Under the pieces are notes generated by a model. It had not been told where the DNA came from. It searched no databases and saw only the letters and a program-made list of their open reading frames with translations. Shown in pieces: positions 44,013 to 52,742 of a stretch of 64,000 nt of DNA. How positions within the stretch are numbered: the first letter of the stretch is position 1; every line of letters begins with the position of its first letter. The stretch covers positions 873,424 to 937,423 of the forward strand of contig NZ_NOLJ01000002.1 of the NCBI RefSeq assembly GCF_002246015.1. The letters are read 5' to 3'. Made by a program: the position numbers and the translations under genes. Source of the DNA: Nostoc sp. 'Peltigera membranacea cyanobiont' 210A. GTDB lineage: Bacteria; Cyanobacteriota; Cyanobacteriia; Cyanobacteriales; Nostocaceae.

Positions 44013-44963
44013 TTAATTATCCAAAGAACTGTAGGCTTCATTCAGTTTGGTGGCTGACTCTTCTAATAAACGTTGTTCATGAGCATTTCTTGGTAACACC
44101 AGTTGGCGCTCAATACCTTGAGAACTAATGATACATGGAAGTCCAAGAACAACTTCACCACCAACTCCATAGTTAGAATCTGCTATCACCGATACTGGAA
44201 ATATCTGCTTTTCATCTCGTAGGATGGCATCAACTAACTGACAAACTACTATTGATATGCCATAGCTAGTATTTCCTTTACGTTCAGAAATGTTATAACC
44301 TCGCTTACGGGTTAACTCTGCGTACTCTTGCTGAATTTCTTCCAGCGTTGCTCCTTGTGGTATGGGAAATTCAGCTAACAAAATTCCCCCAATAAATGCA
44401 CTAGACCAAACGACAAATTCACTGTCTCCATGCTCTCCAATCACATAAACATGAACGTCTTGTTTACTAACGTTCAGTCGCTTACCAAGTTGATATCTCA
44501 GTCTAGCAGTATCAAGAACGGTTCCTGAACCGAAAATTAGGTTTTCTGCTCTAGTAGAACTGGCGATCGCAATCCGTGTTAGTACATCCACTGGATTGCT
44601 AACGATAAGTATGATTGAATTGGGTGCAACTCGATCCAATTCTTTTATTGTTGAACGCATGATTTCTGCATTATCGCTCAATATATCTAATCGGCTTTGT
44701 CCTTCTTTTTGCTGTACCCCAACAGTCACGACAATAATATCAGAATCCGCTAAATCTTCATACTGATTTGATGGTATAATCTCCATGTCTTGAAGTAGGG
44801 GAATGGTGTCTTCAATATCCCATGCTTGCCCCTCAGCTTTTGATAAAGTTCGGTCAAAAAGGACGACTGTTACACATTTACCGAGTAGCACTAAAGCATT
44901 TGCTACATCTGCACCCACATTACCCGCACCAATAATACCGACCTTAGATATTTTGCGACTCAT
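44013..44963 (-). CDS. L-lactate dehydrogenase-like 2-hydroxyacid dehydrogenase
   Basis: A 316-residue LDH/MDH-family protein with an NAD-binding GIIGAGNVGADVA, the specificity loop TVGVQQKEGQSRLDIL, SNPVDVLT, and the catalytic IGEHGDSE His. The residue at the specificity position in the loop is Gln (as in LDH) rather than Arg (as in MDH), so lactate/pyruvate is the more likely pair. The second Arg of the loop (QSRLD) is kept. Transcribed alone, convergent with menF. Confidence 0.82.
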   Translation of the reverse strand: MSRKISKVGIIGAGNVGADVANALVLLGKCVTVVLFDRTLSKAEGQAWDIEDTIPLLQDMEIIPSNQYEDLADSDIIVVTVGVQQKEGQSRLDILSDNAEIMRSTIKELDRVAPNSIILIVSNPVDVLTRIAIASSTRAENLIFGSGTVLDTARLRYQLGKRLNVSKQDVHVYVIGEHGDSEFVVWSSAFIGGILLAEFPIPQGATLEEIQQEYAELTRKRGYNISERKGNTSYGISIVVCQLVDAILRDEKQIFPVSVIADSNYGVGGEVVLGLPCIISSQGIERQLVLPRNAHEQRLLEESATKLNEAYSSLDN

Positions 44964-45110
44964 GCGAAATCTACTTTTTTGTAACTGGCTTTACTATAGG
45001 ACTCCAATTTGATTTTTGAAAATATATTGAGACTGAAAAGCCAGTTTTATCTGGGTTTCATTTTAAATTTTGTTCAGAAATCAGACATGAGTCCTATATG
45101 TGAGAATACT

Positions 45111-46418
45111 TTACACTAAATCTTGATGACTAAAAGCTTTAGCATTTGCCCCGGTGTAAGTAGCTACAATATGACCATCGCCAGTCATTTGATATTTGTA
45201 TGTAACTAATCCTTCCAAACCAACAGGGCCGCGGGGAGGCATTTGTTGTGTACTAATCCCTACTTCTGCACCGAAACCATAGCGGAAGCCATCAGCAAAT
45301 CGGGTAGAACAATTGTGGAATATATTGGCTGAATTTACTAGTCCAAAGAAGGTTTCCACAGGTGCTGAATCTTCAGAGATAATCGCATCAGTATGACGAG
45401 AACCATATTCGTTAATATGAGCGATCGCATCTTCTATAGAGTCTACAATCTTTATGGACAAAATAAAATCGCTGTATTCTGTTTCCCAGTCTATTTCTGT
45501 TGCAGCTACAATGTTAGGTAAAATTTTCAAGGTGCGTTTATCGCCTCTTAATTCCACATGGCGTTCTTGCAAAGCTTCAGCAACTTTGGGTAAAAATTCT
45601 GTAGCAATTGATTGGTGAACTAGCAAAGTTTCAATTGCATTACAAACAGCAGGATATTGCGCTTTGGCATCGACGGTAATCGGAACTGCTTTAGAAATAT
45701 CGGCAGCTTTATCTATATAAAGATGACAAATTCCGTCGGCGTGGCCTAGTACCGGAATACGCGTATTTTCCTGCACAAATCTGACAAAGGAATTAGAACC
45801 TCTAGGAATAATTAAATCTACATATTTATCTAATTTCAAAAGTTCTAGAGTTTCTTCTCTAGTTGTCAGCAACTGTACCGCATCTGGGTTAACAGCAGTT
45901 TGCGATAATCCCTGCTTAATTGCTTTAACTATCGCTTCACAAGAACGCACCGCTTCCTTTCCACATTTGAGGATTACACCATTTCCCGATTTGATTGCTA
46001 AGGAAACAATTTGAATCGCCGCTTCTGGACGGGCTTCAAAAATAATTCCCAAAACGCCTAAAGGACAAGTGATGCGCTTGAGAACTAAACCAGTGTCAAG
46101 TTCGCGGTGAATCTGGACTTTACCAATAGGATCGTCTAGCTTACCAACATCTCGTACTCCAACGATCGCATCTCTTAATTTATGTTCATCCAACTGCAAG
46201 CGTTTATAAAGTGGTTGGGGAATTCCTTCGGCATCAGCAGCTTTACAATCAGCAACATTTGCTTGTAAAATTTCATCTCTAGCTGATTCTAAAGCTTGGG
46301 CGATCGCTTCAATTGCCTGATTTTTTGCCTCAGTAGAGAGAATCGCTAGCTTACTTGCAGCTTGGCGAGTTTGTCCTGCGATCGCAATTAGGGGAGAAGC
46401 TATATCAAAAATAGTCAT
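45111..46418 (-). CDS. proA: Glutamate-5-semialdehyde dehydrogenase (gamma-glutamyl phosphate reductase)
   Basis: A 435-residue ProA of the aldehyde dehydrogenase superfamily, reducing gamma-glutamyl phosphate in proline synthesis. Motifs: [50 protein letters not shown], the catalytic Cys in [12 protein letters not shown], and [33 protein letters not shown]. Complete length. No proB is adjacent. Confidence 0.95.
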   Translation of the reverse strand: MTIFDIASPLIAIAGQTRQAASKLAILSTEAKNQAIEAIAQALESARDEILQANVADCKAADAEGIPQPLYKRLQLDEHKLRDAIVGVRDVGKLDDPIGKVQIHRELDTGLVLKRITCPLGVLGIIFEARPEAAIQIVSLAIKSGNGVILKCGKEAVRSCEAIVKAIKQGLSQTAVNPDAVQLLTTREETLELLKLDKYVDLIIPRGSNSFVRFVQENTRIPVLGHADGICHLYIDKAADISKAVPITVDAKAQYPAVCNAIETLLVHQSIATEFLPKVAEALQERHVELRGDKRTLKILPNIVAATEIDWETEYSDFILSIKIVDSIEDAIAHINEYGSRHTDAIISEDSAPVETFFGLVNSANIFHNCSTRFADGFRYGFGAEVGISTQQMPPRGPVGLEGLVTYKYQMTGDGHIVATYTGANAKAFSHQDLV

Positions 46419-46827
46419 AGTACAAATCTTTACCTTTTCCTCATCTTATCAATCTCAGGTTATGTTCATCATTCGTCTTCCTCCAATCGGGTGAACCATT
46501 TGGGTAATCAATAATTACTCTAATCGGGTGAAGCAAGACTGGGTTGAAAACATTTATTCTCTAAATATCAAACACGGACAAAGAAGGTAGTAAGTTTACC
46601 GTAACAAAAATATTATAAATATTATTACAGGTTTTATTTGAAAATCTTAAAAATGATTTATGCGTTCCCCAGGCTAGAGAGACATAGTAATATATGTTTC
46701 TCTAGTCTTTTACTTAAGTAGATATTTTATACTGTCATTAATTAAATTTTTACGAAATTGCAGTGACGATCGCTGGATCTATTGAGTATTGATAGATCAA
46801 ATACCACTCCTTTAGTAGGGAGATCCT
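46419..46827. other. Intergenic interval proA / M48 protease
   Basis: No gene. Carries the stem-loop at 46674-46705, then a leader with GGGAG 8 bp before the ATG of the M48 gene. Confidence 0.5.
46674..46712 (+). terminator. Stem-loop with T-rich tail upstream of the M48 gene
   Basis: CTAGAGAGACATA (46674-46686) and TATGTTTCTCTAG (46693-46705) form a 13-bp stem with one mismatch, followed by TCTTTTACTT. It lies 122 bp before the start codon, so it could be an attenuator, a terminator of upstream read-through or the end of a small RNA. Confidence 0.55.
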
Positions 46828-48816
46828 ATGTCATTGCAATCTGCATTAGATGCCTTAAACCAAAAACGTTATCAAGAAGCGGTTGAATTACTCGAACAAT
46901 TCTGCCGCGACTCTGTTGAACACAATTCCTCAGATTATCTTTCAGCACAGATGTGGCTGATGAAAGCTTATCAAGCCACAGGCGAAACCGAAAAAGCCAA
47001 GGCTCTCTGTCAAAAGTTAATAATGAGTGAAAATCCACAGGCTCGCAGTTGGGCAGAACAAGCTAGTCAATCCTTCCGCCAAACGCCACCTAAAGCTAGC
47101 CAAAAAGCTGGTCGTGCTGCCACTACTGGGATGAAATTAGCAATGGGGGGAGTGGGTGGTAGTTTGGCGTTAGCTTCTGGTGTCACCATGACCTTGCTGT
47201 TTGGCATGGTTTTGGCTTTAGGTTTGAGCTTAGTATTTATTTTGGGTAACGATAATCCACTCCAAGGATTAGCGATCGCTATTGGTATTACCCTAGTTTT
47301 TAATATCGCCGCCTTTTTCATATCTCCATTCATCATGGACTTAACTCAAGGCTGGCTTTACCAAACTCGCTGGGTAGAGTTGGCAGAAGTTGAAACCCTC
47401 AGTCCAGAGACAGCTAAAGTTATTCGCCAAGTCTGTGAGCAGAAAAAGCTAAAAACGCCGCGTTTGGGAATTATTGACGACCAAAACCCCACAGCTTTTA
47501 CTTATGGTTCATTGCCGAACAGCGCCCGTTTGGTTGTCAGTCAGGGACTTTTCACATACCTTGATGACGACGAAATTGCTACCGTCTACGCTCACGAATT
47601 GGGGCACATAGTCCACTGGGACTTTGCAGTGATGACAGTAGCTTCTACCTTAGTACAAATTTGTTACCTAATTTACAGCACAGCCAGAAGATTTGGGCGT
47701 GGCGGTGGCGATAGCAAAATTAAAGATGCGATGCAAACTGCTGCCTTAGTTGCTTACGTGTTTTATGTCATCGGTACTTATCTAGTGCTGTACCTCTCGC
47801 GCACACGGGAATATTTTGCCGACCACTTTGCAGCCGAAAGTACAGGTAATCCCAATGGATTATCCCGCGCTTTGGTGAAGATTGCCTACGGAATTTTAGA
47901 AGAAGGTTCGCGCACACAAGAACCCAGCCGTTTAATTGAAGGGACTCGCGCATTGGGTATCTATGACCATAAAGCCGCCGCTTCCACAGGAACCGCCTAC
48001 CGCATTGCATCCGATACCCAAAAAATTGGTCGCGTCTTTCTGTGGGATATGTTTAACCCTTGGGGTAGGTGGATGGAGTTAAATTCCACTCATCCCTTGA
48101 CAGGTAAACGAGTTCGTGCATTGAGCAACTATGCCGAACAATTGGGTTTACCGACTGAGTTTGATATGGGGCGAGTTATTGGAGAAGGTAAAACTCTTAA
48201 TAAGAGTAGGCTTTACGGCAACTTCTTTTTAGATGTTGTACTGTACGGCGCTGAAACAATTGGTTTCTTCGCTGGCTTGGTAACAGGTGTGATTTTGTTG
48301 TCAAGTTCGCAAAACACAGGTTTAGTATTGGGTGCGCCACTAATTGGCTTAGGGATTGGAATCCTCATCAAAGCCTTGGTGATGTTCCCCGACTACAAGC
48401 AAGCACCGGAAACCGATATTCTCACTCTGATGTCCGACCCTTATGCCAGTCCGTTGCGTGGACAACCAGCAAAACTGGAAGGTCAACTTATTGGTCGTGG
48501 CGACGCTGGTTATAAATTTGGTTCCGATTTAAAAATTCAAGATCGTAGTGGAATGCTTTATCTGCATTACGCCTCACGCTTTGGCCCTATCGGTAATTTT
48601 CTGTTTGGGATGAAGCGAGTCCAAAGCTTGATTGGCGAACAAGTTGGGGCTGTGGGTTGGTTCCGTCGAGGTGTTGCGCCTTGGATGGATCTAATTCAAC
48701 TCCAGAGTGAAAATGGCACTATTGTCAACAGTTACCATCGCTTCTGGTCATTCATCCTTGGCGGTGGATCGATTATCCTGGGAGTGGTTTTGATTATGTT
48801 TTTGAGCCGCAGCTAG
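46828..48816 (+). CDS. M48 family membrane metallopeptidase with TPR-like N-terminus
   Basis: A 662-residue protein. Residues about 1-90 form TPR-like helices (ALNQKRYQEAVELLEQFC...MWLMKAYQATGETEKAKALC). Membrane segments lie around 115-175. Next is the zinc protease domain with VYAHELGHIVHWD (HExxH) and the third ligand Glu in TREYFADHFAAES. A further membrane-embedded C-terminal domain (ETIGFFAGLVTGVILL...FWSFILGGGSIILGVVLIMFL) completes it. Related to HtpX/Ste24-type proteases that cleave membrane proteins. Conserved in cyanobacteria with an unknown target. GGGAG in front of the ATG supports the start. Confidence 0.88.
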   Translation: MSLQSALDALNQKRYQEAVELLEQFCRDSVEHNSSDYLSAQMWLMKAYQATGETEKAKALCQKLIMSENPQARSWAEQASQSFRQTPPKASQKAGRAATTGMKLAMGGVGGSLALASGVTMTLLFGMVLALGLSLVFILGNDNPLQGLAIAIGITLVFNIAAFFISPFIMDLTQGWLYQTRWVELAEVETLSPETAKVIRQVCEQKKLKTPRLGIIDDQNPTAFTYGSLPNSARLVVSQGLFTYLDDDEIATVYAHELGHIVHWDFAVMTVASTLVQICYLIYSTARRFGRGGGDSKIKDAMQTAALVAYVFYVIGTYLVLYLSRTREYFADHFAAESTGNPNGLSRALVKIAYGILEEGSRTQEPSRLIEGTRALGIYDHKAAASTGTAYRIASDTQKIGRVFLWDMFNPWGRWMELNSTHPLTGKRVRALSNYAEQLGLPTEFDMGRVIGEGKTLNKSRLYGNFFLDVVLYGAETIGFFAGLVTGVILLSSSQNTGLVLGAPLIGLGIGILIKALVMFPDYKQAPETDILTLMSDPYASPLRGQPAKLEGQLIGRGDAGYKFGSDLKIQDRSGMLYLHYASRFGPIGNFLFGMKRVQSLIGEQVGAVGWFRRGVAPWMDLIQLQSENGTIVNSYHRFWSFILGGGSIILGVVLIMFLSRS

Positions 48817-48964
48817 CGAGTTTCTAGGCTGCTGTGAAAGCATTTCTCAGTCCATCCAAGCTTTAATTTGTCAGGAGGTAGTTAGTAACTGCCTCCGTTT
48901 TTTATGGAAGGGGGCAGTGTTTCGACTACGCTCAACAACCAGGCAGGAGGCAGGACAATACGGC

Positions 48965-49214
48965 GATCGCATTTGCTGCTTTGGGGTTCGCATTTGCTGC
49001 TTTGGGGTTCGCATTTGCTGCTTTGGGGTTCGCATTTGCTATTTCGGCGATCGCATTTGCTATTTCGGCGATCGCATTTGTTATTTCGGCGATCGCATTT
49101 GTTGATTTGGGGTTCGCATTTGCTATTTCGGGGTTCGCATTTGCTATTTCGGGGTTCGCATTTGTTAATTTGGGGTTCGCATTTGTTAATTTGGGGTTCG
49201 CATTTGTTGACTGA
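48965..49214. repeat. 21-bp minisatellite with alternating HIP1 sites
   Basis: Nearly 12 tandem copies of a 21-bp unit (CGCATTTGCT followed by GCTTTGGGGTT or ATTTCGGCGAT variants). Copies 1, 5, 6 and 7 begin with the HIP1 octamer GCGATCGC; the rest have GGGTTCGC instead. All three plus-strand frames are open across most of it, giving heptapeptide repeats such as HLLLWGS. Confidence 0.93.
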
Positions 49215-49494
49215 AATCGTTTACATCCATATTGCTCAAAAGATAGAGGAAGTCATTCAACGGGCGAATCACACAATGTACGGACTCGCCGCCGCTGTGT
49301 GGACTCAGGATATTACCAAAGCTCATGGGATCGCCAACAATCTTCGGGCTGGTACTGTGTGGGTAAATTGCTATGACGTATTCGATGCTGCTGCACCCTT
49401 CGGTGGATTTAAGCAGTCTGATATTGGTCGCGAACTAGGCGAATATGGCTTGCAACAATATACCGAAGTTAAGACCGTTACCATCAAGTTGTAG
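49215..49494 (+). pseudogene. Aldehyde dehydrogenase, C-terminal remnant
   Basis: The last about 90 residues of an aldehyde dehydrogenase remain, from [37 protein letters not shown] through [38 protein letters not shown] to the natural stop. The catalytic Cys, the Glu and the Rossmann part are absent. The frame runs upstream into the 21-bp minisatellite (open from 48904), so a fusion peptide could be made, but enzymatic activity is impossible. GGFKQSG has become GGFKQSD. Confidence 0.88.
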
Positions 49495-49669
49495 TTCGAG
49501 CCGAAGAGGACAAGGGGAGGATTTTCTCGCTTTGTCCCCTTATGCCCTTGTTTGTCTATTCATCCCCCTAAATCTGAAAAAAATTGGTTTTAGGAAGATG
49601 ATGAACGTGATATTTGGTATGGCGTGGGCATGATAAATAGATTATGCACACAACCCTAAGAGAATTCTG

Positions 49670-50878
49670 ATGATAAATGCGATCGCTAGTAGATTTCGCC
49701 AATTTATAGCTGGGAAAAACAGCTCAATTGGCAGATATGACCCGAAAAACAAAAGCAAGCGTTCCTTAGCACTGTATACCTGCATAGGATTAGTAGGTGG
49801 AATTCTGGCATTGTTGTTAATGGCGTCCCCAGGAGTGGCCCAAAAACCGGAACCTCAACAATCCTCACAACTCCAACAACCGTTGTTAGTAGCTACACGA
49901 GTTATACCGCCTTTTGTGCTATCAAACAAAGATGAGCTATCGGGGTTCAGTATCGACCTCTGGCGCAGCATCGCTAACAAAATAGGTGTAGAGTCTAAAT
50001 TTATTGAATATTCCAGTGTGCCGCAACTGCTTTCGGCTATTAAGGAAAGGAAAGCCAACTTGGGGATTTCAGCCATTTCAATTACAGCCGAACGCGAGCA
50101 GAATTTTGATTTCTCATTACCTATTTTTTCTGGGGGACTGCAAATTATGGTCAGAAACCCAGAAAGCAATAACGGCGCCTTTCCAAATATTTTGCAATTG
50201 TTTTTCTCTGCTAGCCTCTTGCAGGTAATAGGCGTTGCCCTGGTGTTAATTGTCGTAGCAGCCCATATTATTTGGTTATCTGAACGCCATCACAAAGATG
50301 GGATGATTCCCAAATCATACTTTCCTGGCATTTTCAAAGCCTGTTGGTGGGCAGCTGCCACCTTAGCAACCCAAGCTGACGAAATGCCCAAGGGAGTAAT
50401 GGGACGCTTAGTAGGTATTGTTTGGATGTTCATCGGAGTACTTTTTGCGGCCTACTTTACAGCCAGCGCGACTACCTCATTGACAGTGCAACAGCTTCAG
50501 GGCGATATCAGGAGTATAGACGATTTACCTGGCAAGGTAGTGGCCACAACTGCGGGTAGCACAGCCGCCACATACCTGCGAGAACATAAGATTTCAATTT
50601 TAGAAGTTACTAAGATTGAGCAAGCTTACAATGCTCTGCAAACAAAAAAAGCTGATGCCGTAGTGTTTGATGCGCCTGTACTGCTCTTCTATGCTGCCAA
50701 TGAAGGCAAAGGAAAGATACAAATTGTTGGCAGTATCTTGCGTGAAGAAAGCTACGGCATCATCCTGCCCAACAACAGTCCCTACCGCAAACCAATTAAT
50801 CAGGCTTTGCTGAGTCTCAAAGAAAATGGCACTTATCAATCGCTATATGATAAGTGGTTTGATGCTGAAAAATCTTGA
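49670..50878 (+). CDS. Ionotropic glutamate receptor-like channel / periplasmic-binding membrane protein
   Basis: A 402-residue protein with a signal-anchor (ALYTCIGLVGGILALLLMASPGVAQ, about 35-60). A split type 3 solute-binding domain (S1 about 72-170, FSIDLWRSIANKIGVESKFIEY; S2 about 278-400, DDLPGKVVATTAGSTAATYL) is interrupted by a pore module: M1 LLQVIGVALVLIVVAAHIIWL, P-loop FKACWWAAATLATQADEMPKG, M2 IVWMFIGVLFAAYFTASATTSLTV. This is the layout of prokaryotic glutamate receptor channels (GluR0 type). The K+-type TVGYGD filter is absent from the P-loop, so ion selectivity would differ or conduction be lost. Ligand unknown. Confidence 0.85.
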   Translation: MINAIASRFRQFIAGKNSSIGRYDPKNKSKRSLALYTCIGLVGGILALLLMASPGVAQKPEPQQSSQLQQPLLVATRVIPPFVLSNKDELSGFSIDLWRSIANKIGVESKFIEYSSVPQLLSAIKERKANLGISAISITAEREQNFDFSLPIFSGGLQIMVRNPESNNGAFPNILQLFFSASLLQVIGVALVLIVVAAHIIWLSERHHKDGMIPKSYFPGIFKACWWAAATLATQADEMPKGVMGRLVGIVWMFIGVLFAAYFTASATTSLTVQQLQGDIRSIDDLPGKVVATTAGSTAATYLREHKISILEVTKIEQAYNALQTKKADAVVFDAPVLLFYAANEGKGKIQIVGSILREESYGIILPNNSPYRKPINQALLSLKENGTYQSLYDKWFDAEKS

Positions 50879-50926
50879 AGAAGGAGGGGGCAGAGGAGGC
50901 AGGGGAAGAAAACTAATGACAAATGA

Positions 50927-51745
50927 CTAATACCCCTCTTTCGCAAGTTGAGCTTTTGCTTGTTGCCAGAGAGTTTCTAACTCATTCAAACTGTAATCAG
51001 AAAGGGGACGGTCAACAGCCGCCTCCATTTTTTCTAATCGCTGGACAAAGCGCTGATTTGTGCCTTGCAAAGCGGTGCTGGGGTCAAGATTATGCCAACG
51101 CGCTAGCTGAATCACGGCAAATAGTAAATCGCCTAATTCTGCTTCTTGCCGTTTGGGTGTTTCCTCAGCTAAAGCTTGCTGGAACTCTCCCAACTCCTCA
51201 TGAAACTTATCCCAAACACCCTGAATATTTTCCCATTCAAACCCGATCGCAGCAGCTTTTTGAGAAATCTTCATCGCCGCCGTCAGTGGGGGAAGAGTAC
51301 GTCGATAACGAGCGAGTTTAGCACTAAATTTTTGCGCGTTTGGAGATGCTTCGCCCTTTTCCGCAGCTTTGATTTGTTCCCAATTTTGCCGCACCTCATC
51401 CACACTGGCAACCGACACATCACCAAACACATGAGGATGACGGCGAATCAACTTTTGGGAAATCCCCTGAGCGATCTCTTTAAGAGAAAATTGCCCCGAT
51501 TCACTAGCGATTTGGGCTTGTAATACCACCTGTAATAATAAATCGCCTAACTCCTCTGCGATCGCACCCTTATCCCCACTCTTAATCGCATCCACCACCT
51601 CATAAGCCTCCTCAATCACATAAGGAGTCAGCGTTTCGGCAGTTTGCGCCAAATCCCAAGGACAACCACCATCAGGCTGACGCAACTTCGCCACCACCTC
51701 AATCAACTCCTGCAACGCCGCCAAACTCTCTTCTTGCTTTTCCAT
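50927..51745 (-). CDS. mazG: Nucleoside triphosphate pyrophosphohydrolase MazG
   Basis: A 272-residue protein with two MazG repeats. The N-terminal one carries LRQPDGGCPWDLAQTAETLTPYVIEEAYEVVDAI and EELGDLLLQVVLQAQIA with the metal-binding EExxE and ExxD residues. The second (EFQQALAEE...EAELGDLLFAVIQLARW) is also intact. It hydrolyses (d)NTPs to NMPs and pyrophosphate for pool cleaning. It is preceded at its 5' side by CCTCTGCG repeats and convergent with the receptor-like gene. Confidence 0.93.
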   Translation of the reverse strand: MEKQEESLAALQELIEVVAKLRQPDGGCPWDLAQTAETLTPYVIEEAYEVVDAIKSGDKGAIAEELGDLLLQVVLQAQIASESGQFSLKEIAQGISQKLIRRHPHVFGDVSVASVDEVRQNWEQIKAAEKGEASPNAQKFSAKLARYRRTLPPLTAAMKISQKAAAIGFEWENIQGVWDKFHEELGEFQQALAEETPKRQEAELGDLLFAVIQLARWHNLDPSTALQGTNQRFVQRLEKMEAAVDRPLSDYSLNELETLWQQAKAQLAKEGY

Positions 51746-51796
51746 ACCTCTGCGTACCTCTGCGCTTCCCTTAGCGTTCCTTTGCGTTTAAAAAAA

Positions 51797-52384
51797 TTAT
51801 TTCTTCACTCTCGCCCGACGACTACCACCCCTCACTTTCCGCCTCTTAATTTTGCCACTAGGAAGCAACCCCCGAACCCCCTGTTTTCTTACCCGCTTAT
51901 AAGCCGAACCCCCCCAATCGCTAAGAGAATGACTCATCGCACCAAGTTCCAACCCCAAAAATAGGGCGACATATTCAGTATCGTATTGTACGAGCGATCG
52001 CCCCACAGTTTGTCCCAAATCCTGCCAACTAAAACTCAGATTCCATAACCTTTGAGCGATCGCCAAAATGAAAATTGCCAAAATAGCAAGCAAACACCCC
52101 AGATAAATCACCCGCAAAATCGTACCAATAATCGGCCCGTGGGATAAAAAAGAACGATGCCGCAGACTTTTTTGATAAGGTAGCCAAATCCAACGCAAGA
52201 AACCCCAGCGTTGGAATTGCACAGAGTAAATATCCAAATCGGGGCCAAACATCAGCCCACCAAAGAGAAACCCGCCTGCAACCAACAAAGTCGCACTGCT
52301 ACTGCGAGTTTGCCAAAAAGTAACGCCCGCCACCAATGGCAGAGCATACATAGTAATGCGATCGTGCGTCCGACCAGAGGGCAT
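51797..52384 (-). CDS. DUF2227 putative metal-binding membrane protein
   Basis: A 195-residue protein starting MPSGRTHDRITMYALPLVAGVTFW, with further conserved parts FGPDLDIYSVQFQRWGFLRWIWLPYQKSLRHRSFLSHGPIIGTILRV. The conserved His and Asp residues (THD, GPDLD, RHRSFLSH) suggest metal binding, and two to three membrane helices follow. The basic C-terminus (KIKRRKVRGGSRRARVKK) is unusual. The function is unknown. Lies 51 bp upstream of mazG, on the same strand. Confidence 0.85.
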   Translation of the reverse strand: MPSGRTHDRITMYALPLVAGVTFWQTRSSSATLLVAGGFLFGGLMFGPDLDIYSVQFQRWGFLRWIWLPYQKSLRHRSFLSHGPIIGTILRVIYLGCLLAILAIFILAIAQRLWNLSFSWQDLGQTVGRSLVQYDTEYVALFLGLELGAMSHSLSDWGGSAYKRVRKQGVRGLLPSGKIKRRKVRGGSRRARVKK

Positions 52385-52527
52385 CCTAAATCCTGTTAGT
52401 GATAGCAGGGCGTTGAGCCAGTGCTGAGTAACTGAATACTGAGTCAGTATAAGAGAAAAAAAGATTTTCTTGAAACTACTAGCGCAATGCGAAATCTTTT
52501 GCTATATTAGTTAAGGATTAGTCAAAC

Positions 52528-52600
<73 letters not shown>

Positions 52601-52631
52601 TTCAGTAAATAAAGGCTAGAGACAGCTTAGA

Positions 52632-52742
52632 TGTGACTTTACCCATAACTTTGCCGCAACGGCAAGCTTATGCTTCCAATAAAGGGTGGCAAGGTTATGG
52701 TTCCAGTTATATAAGCTGTTCTAGTTTTACATATAACAGCTT
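52632..52742. other. Candidate Tn7-like transposon end with nested inverted repeats
   Basis: TGTGAC starts 31 bp after the tRNA 3' end, and Tn7-like ends begin with TGT. It is followed by CCATAACTTTGCC (52643-52655), whose inverted form GGCAAGGTTATGG (52688-52700) has one mismatch, a small hairpin TTGCCG-CAA-CGGCAA (52651-52665), and TAAGCTGTT/AACAGCTTA (52712-52720/52735-52743) overlapping the tnsD stop. These could be TnsB-binding sites or terminators. The second end was not found in the window, so the end assignment is tentative. Confidence 0.45.

Noticed and set aside
52601..52740. Truncated tRNA-Val copy or tRNA-like spacer near the transposon end
   Set aside because: No stretch matching the tRNA-Val sequence beyond a few bases was found here.
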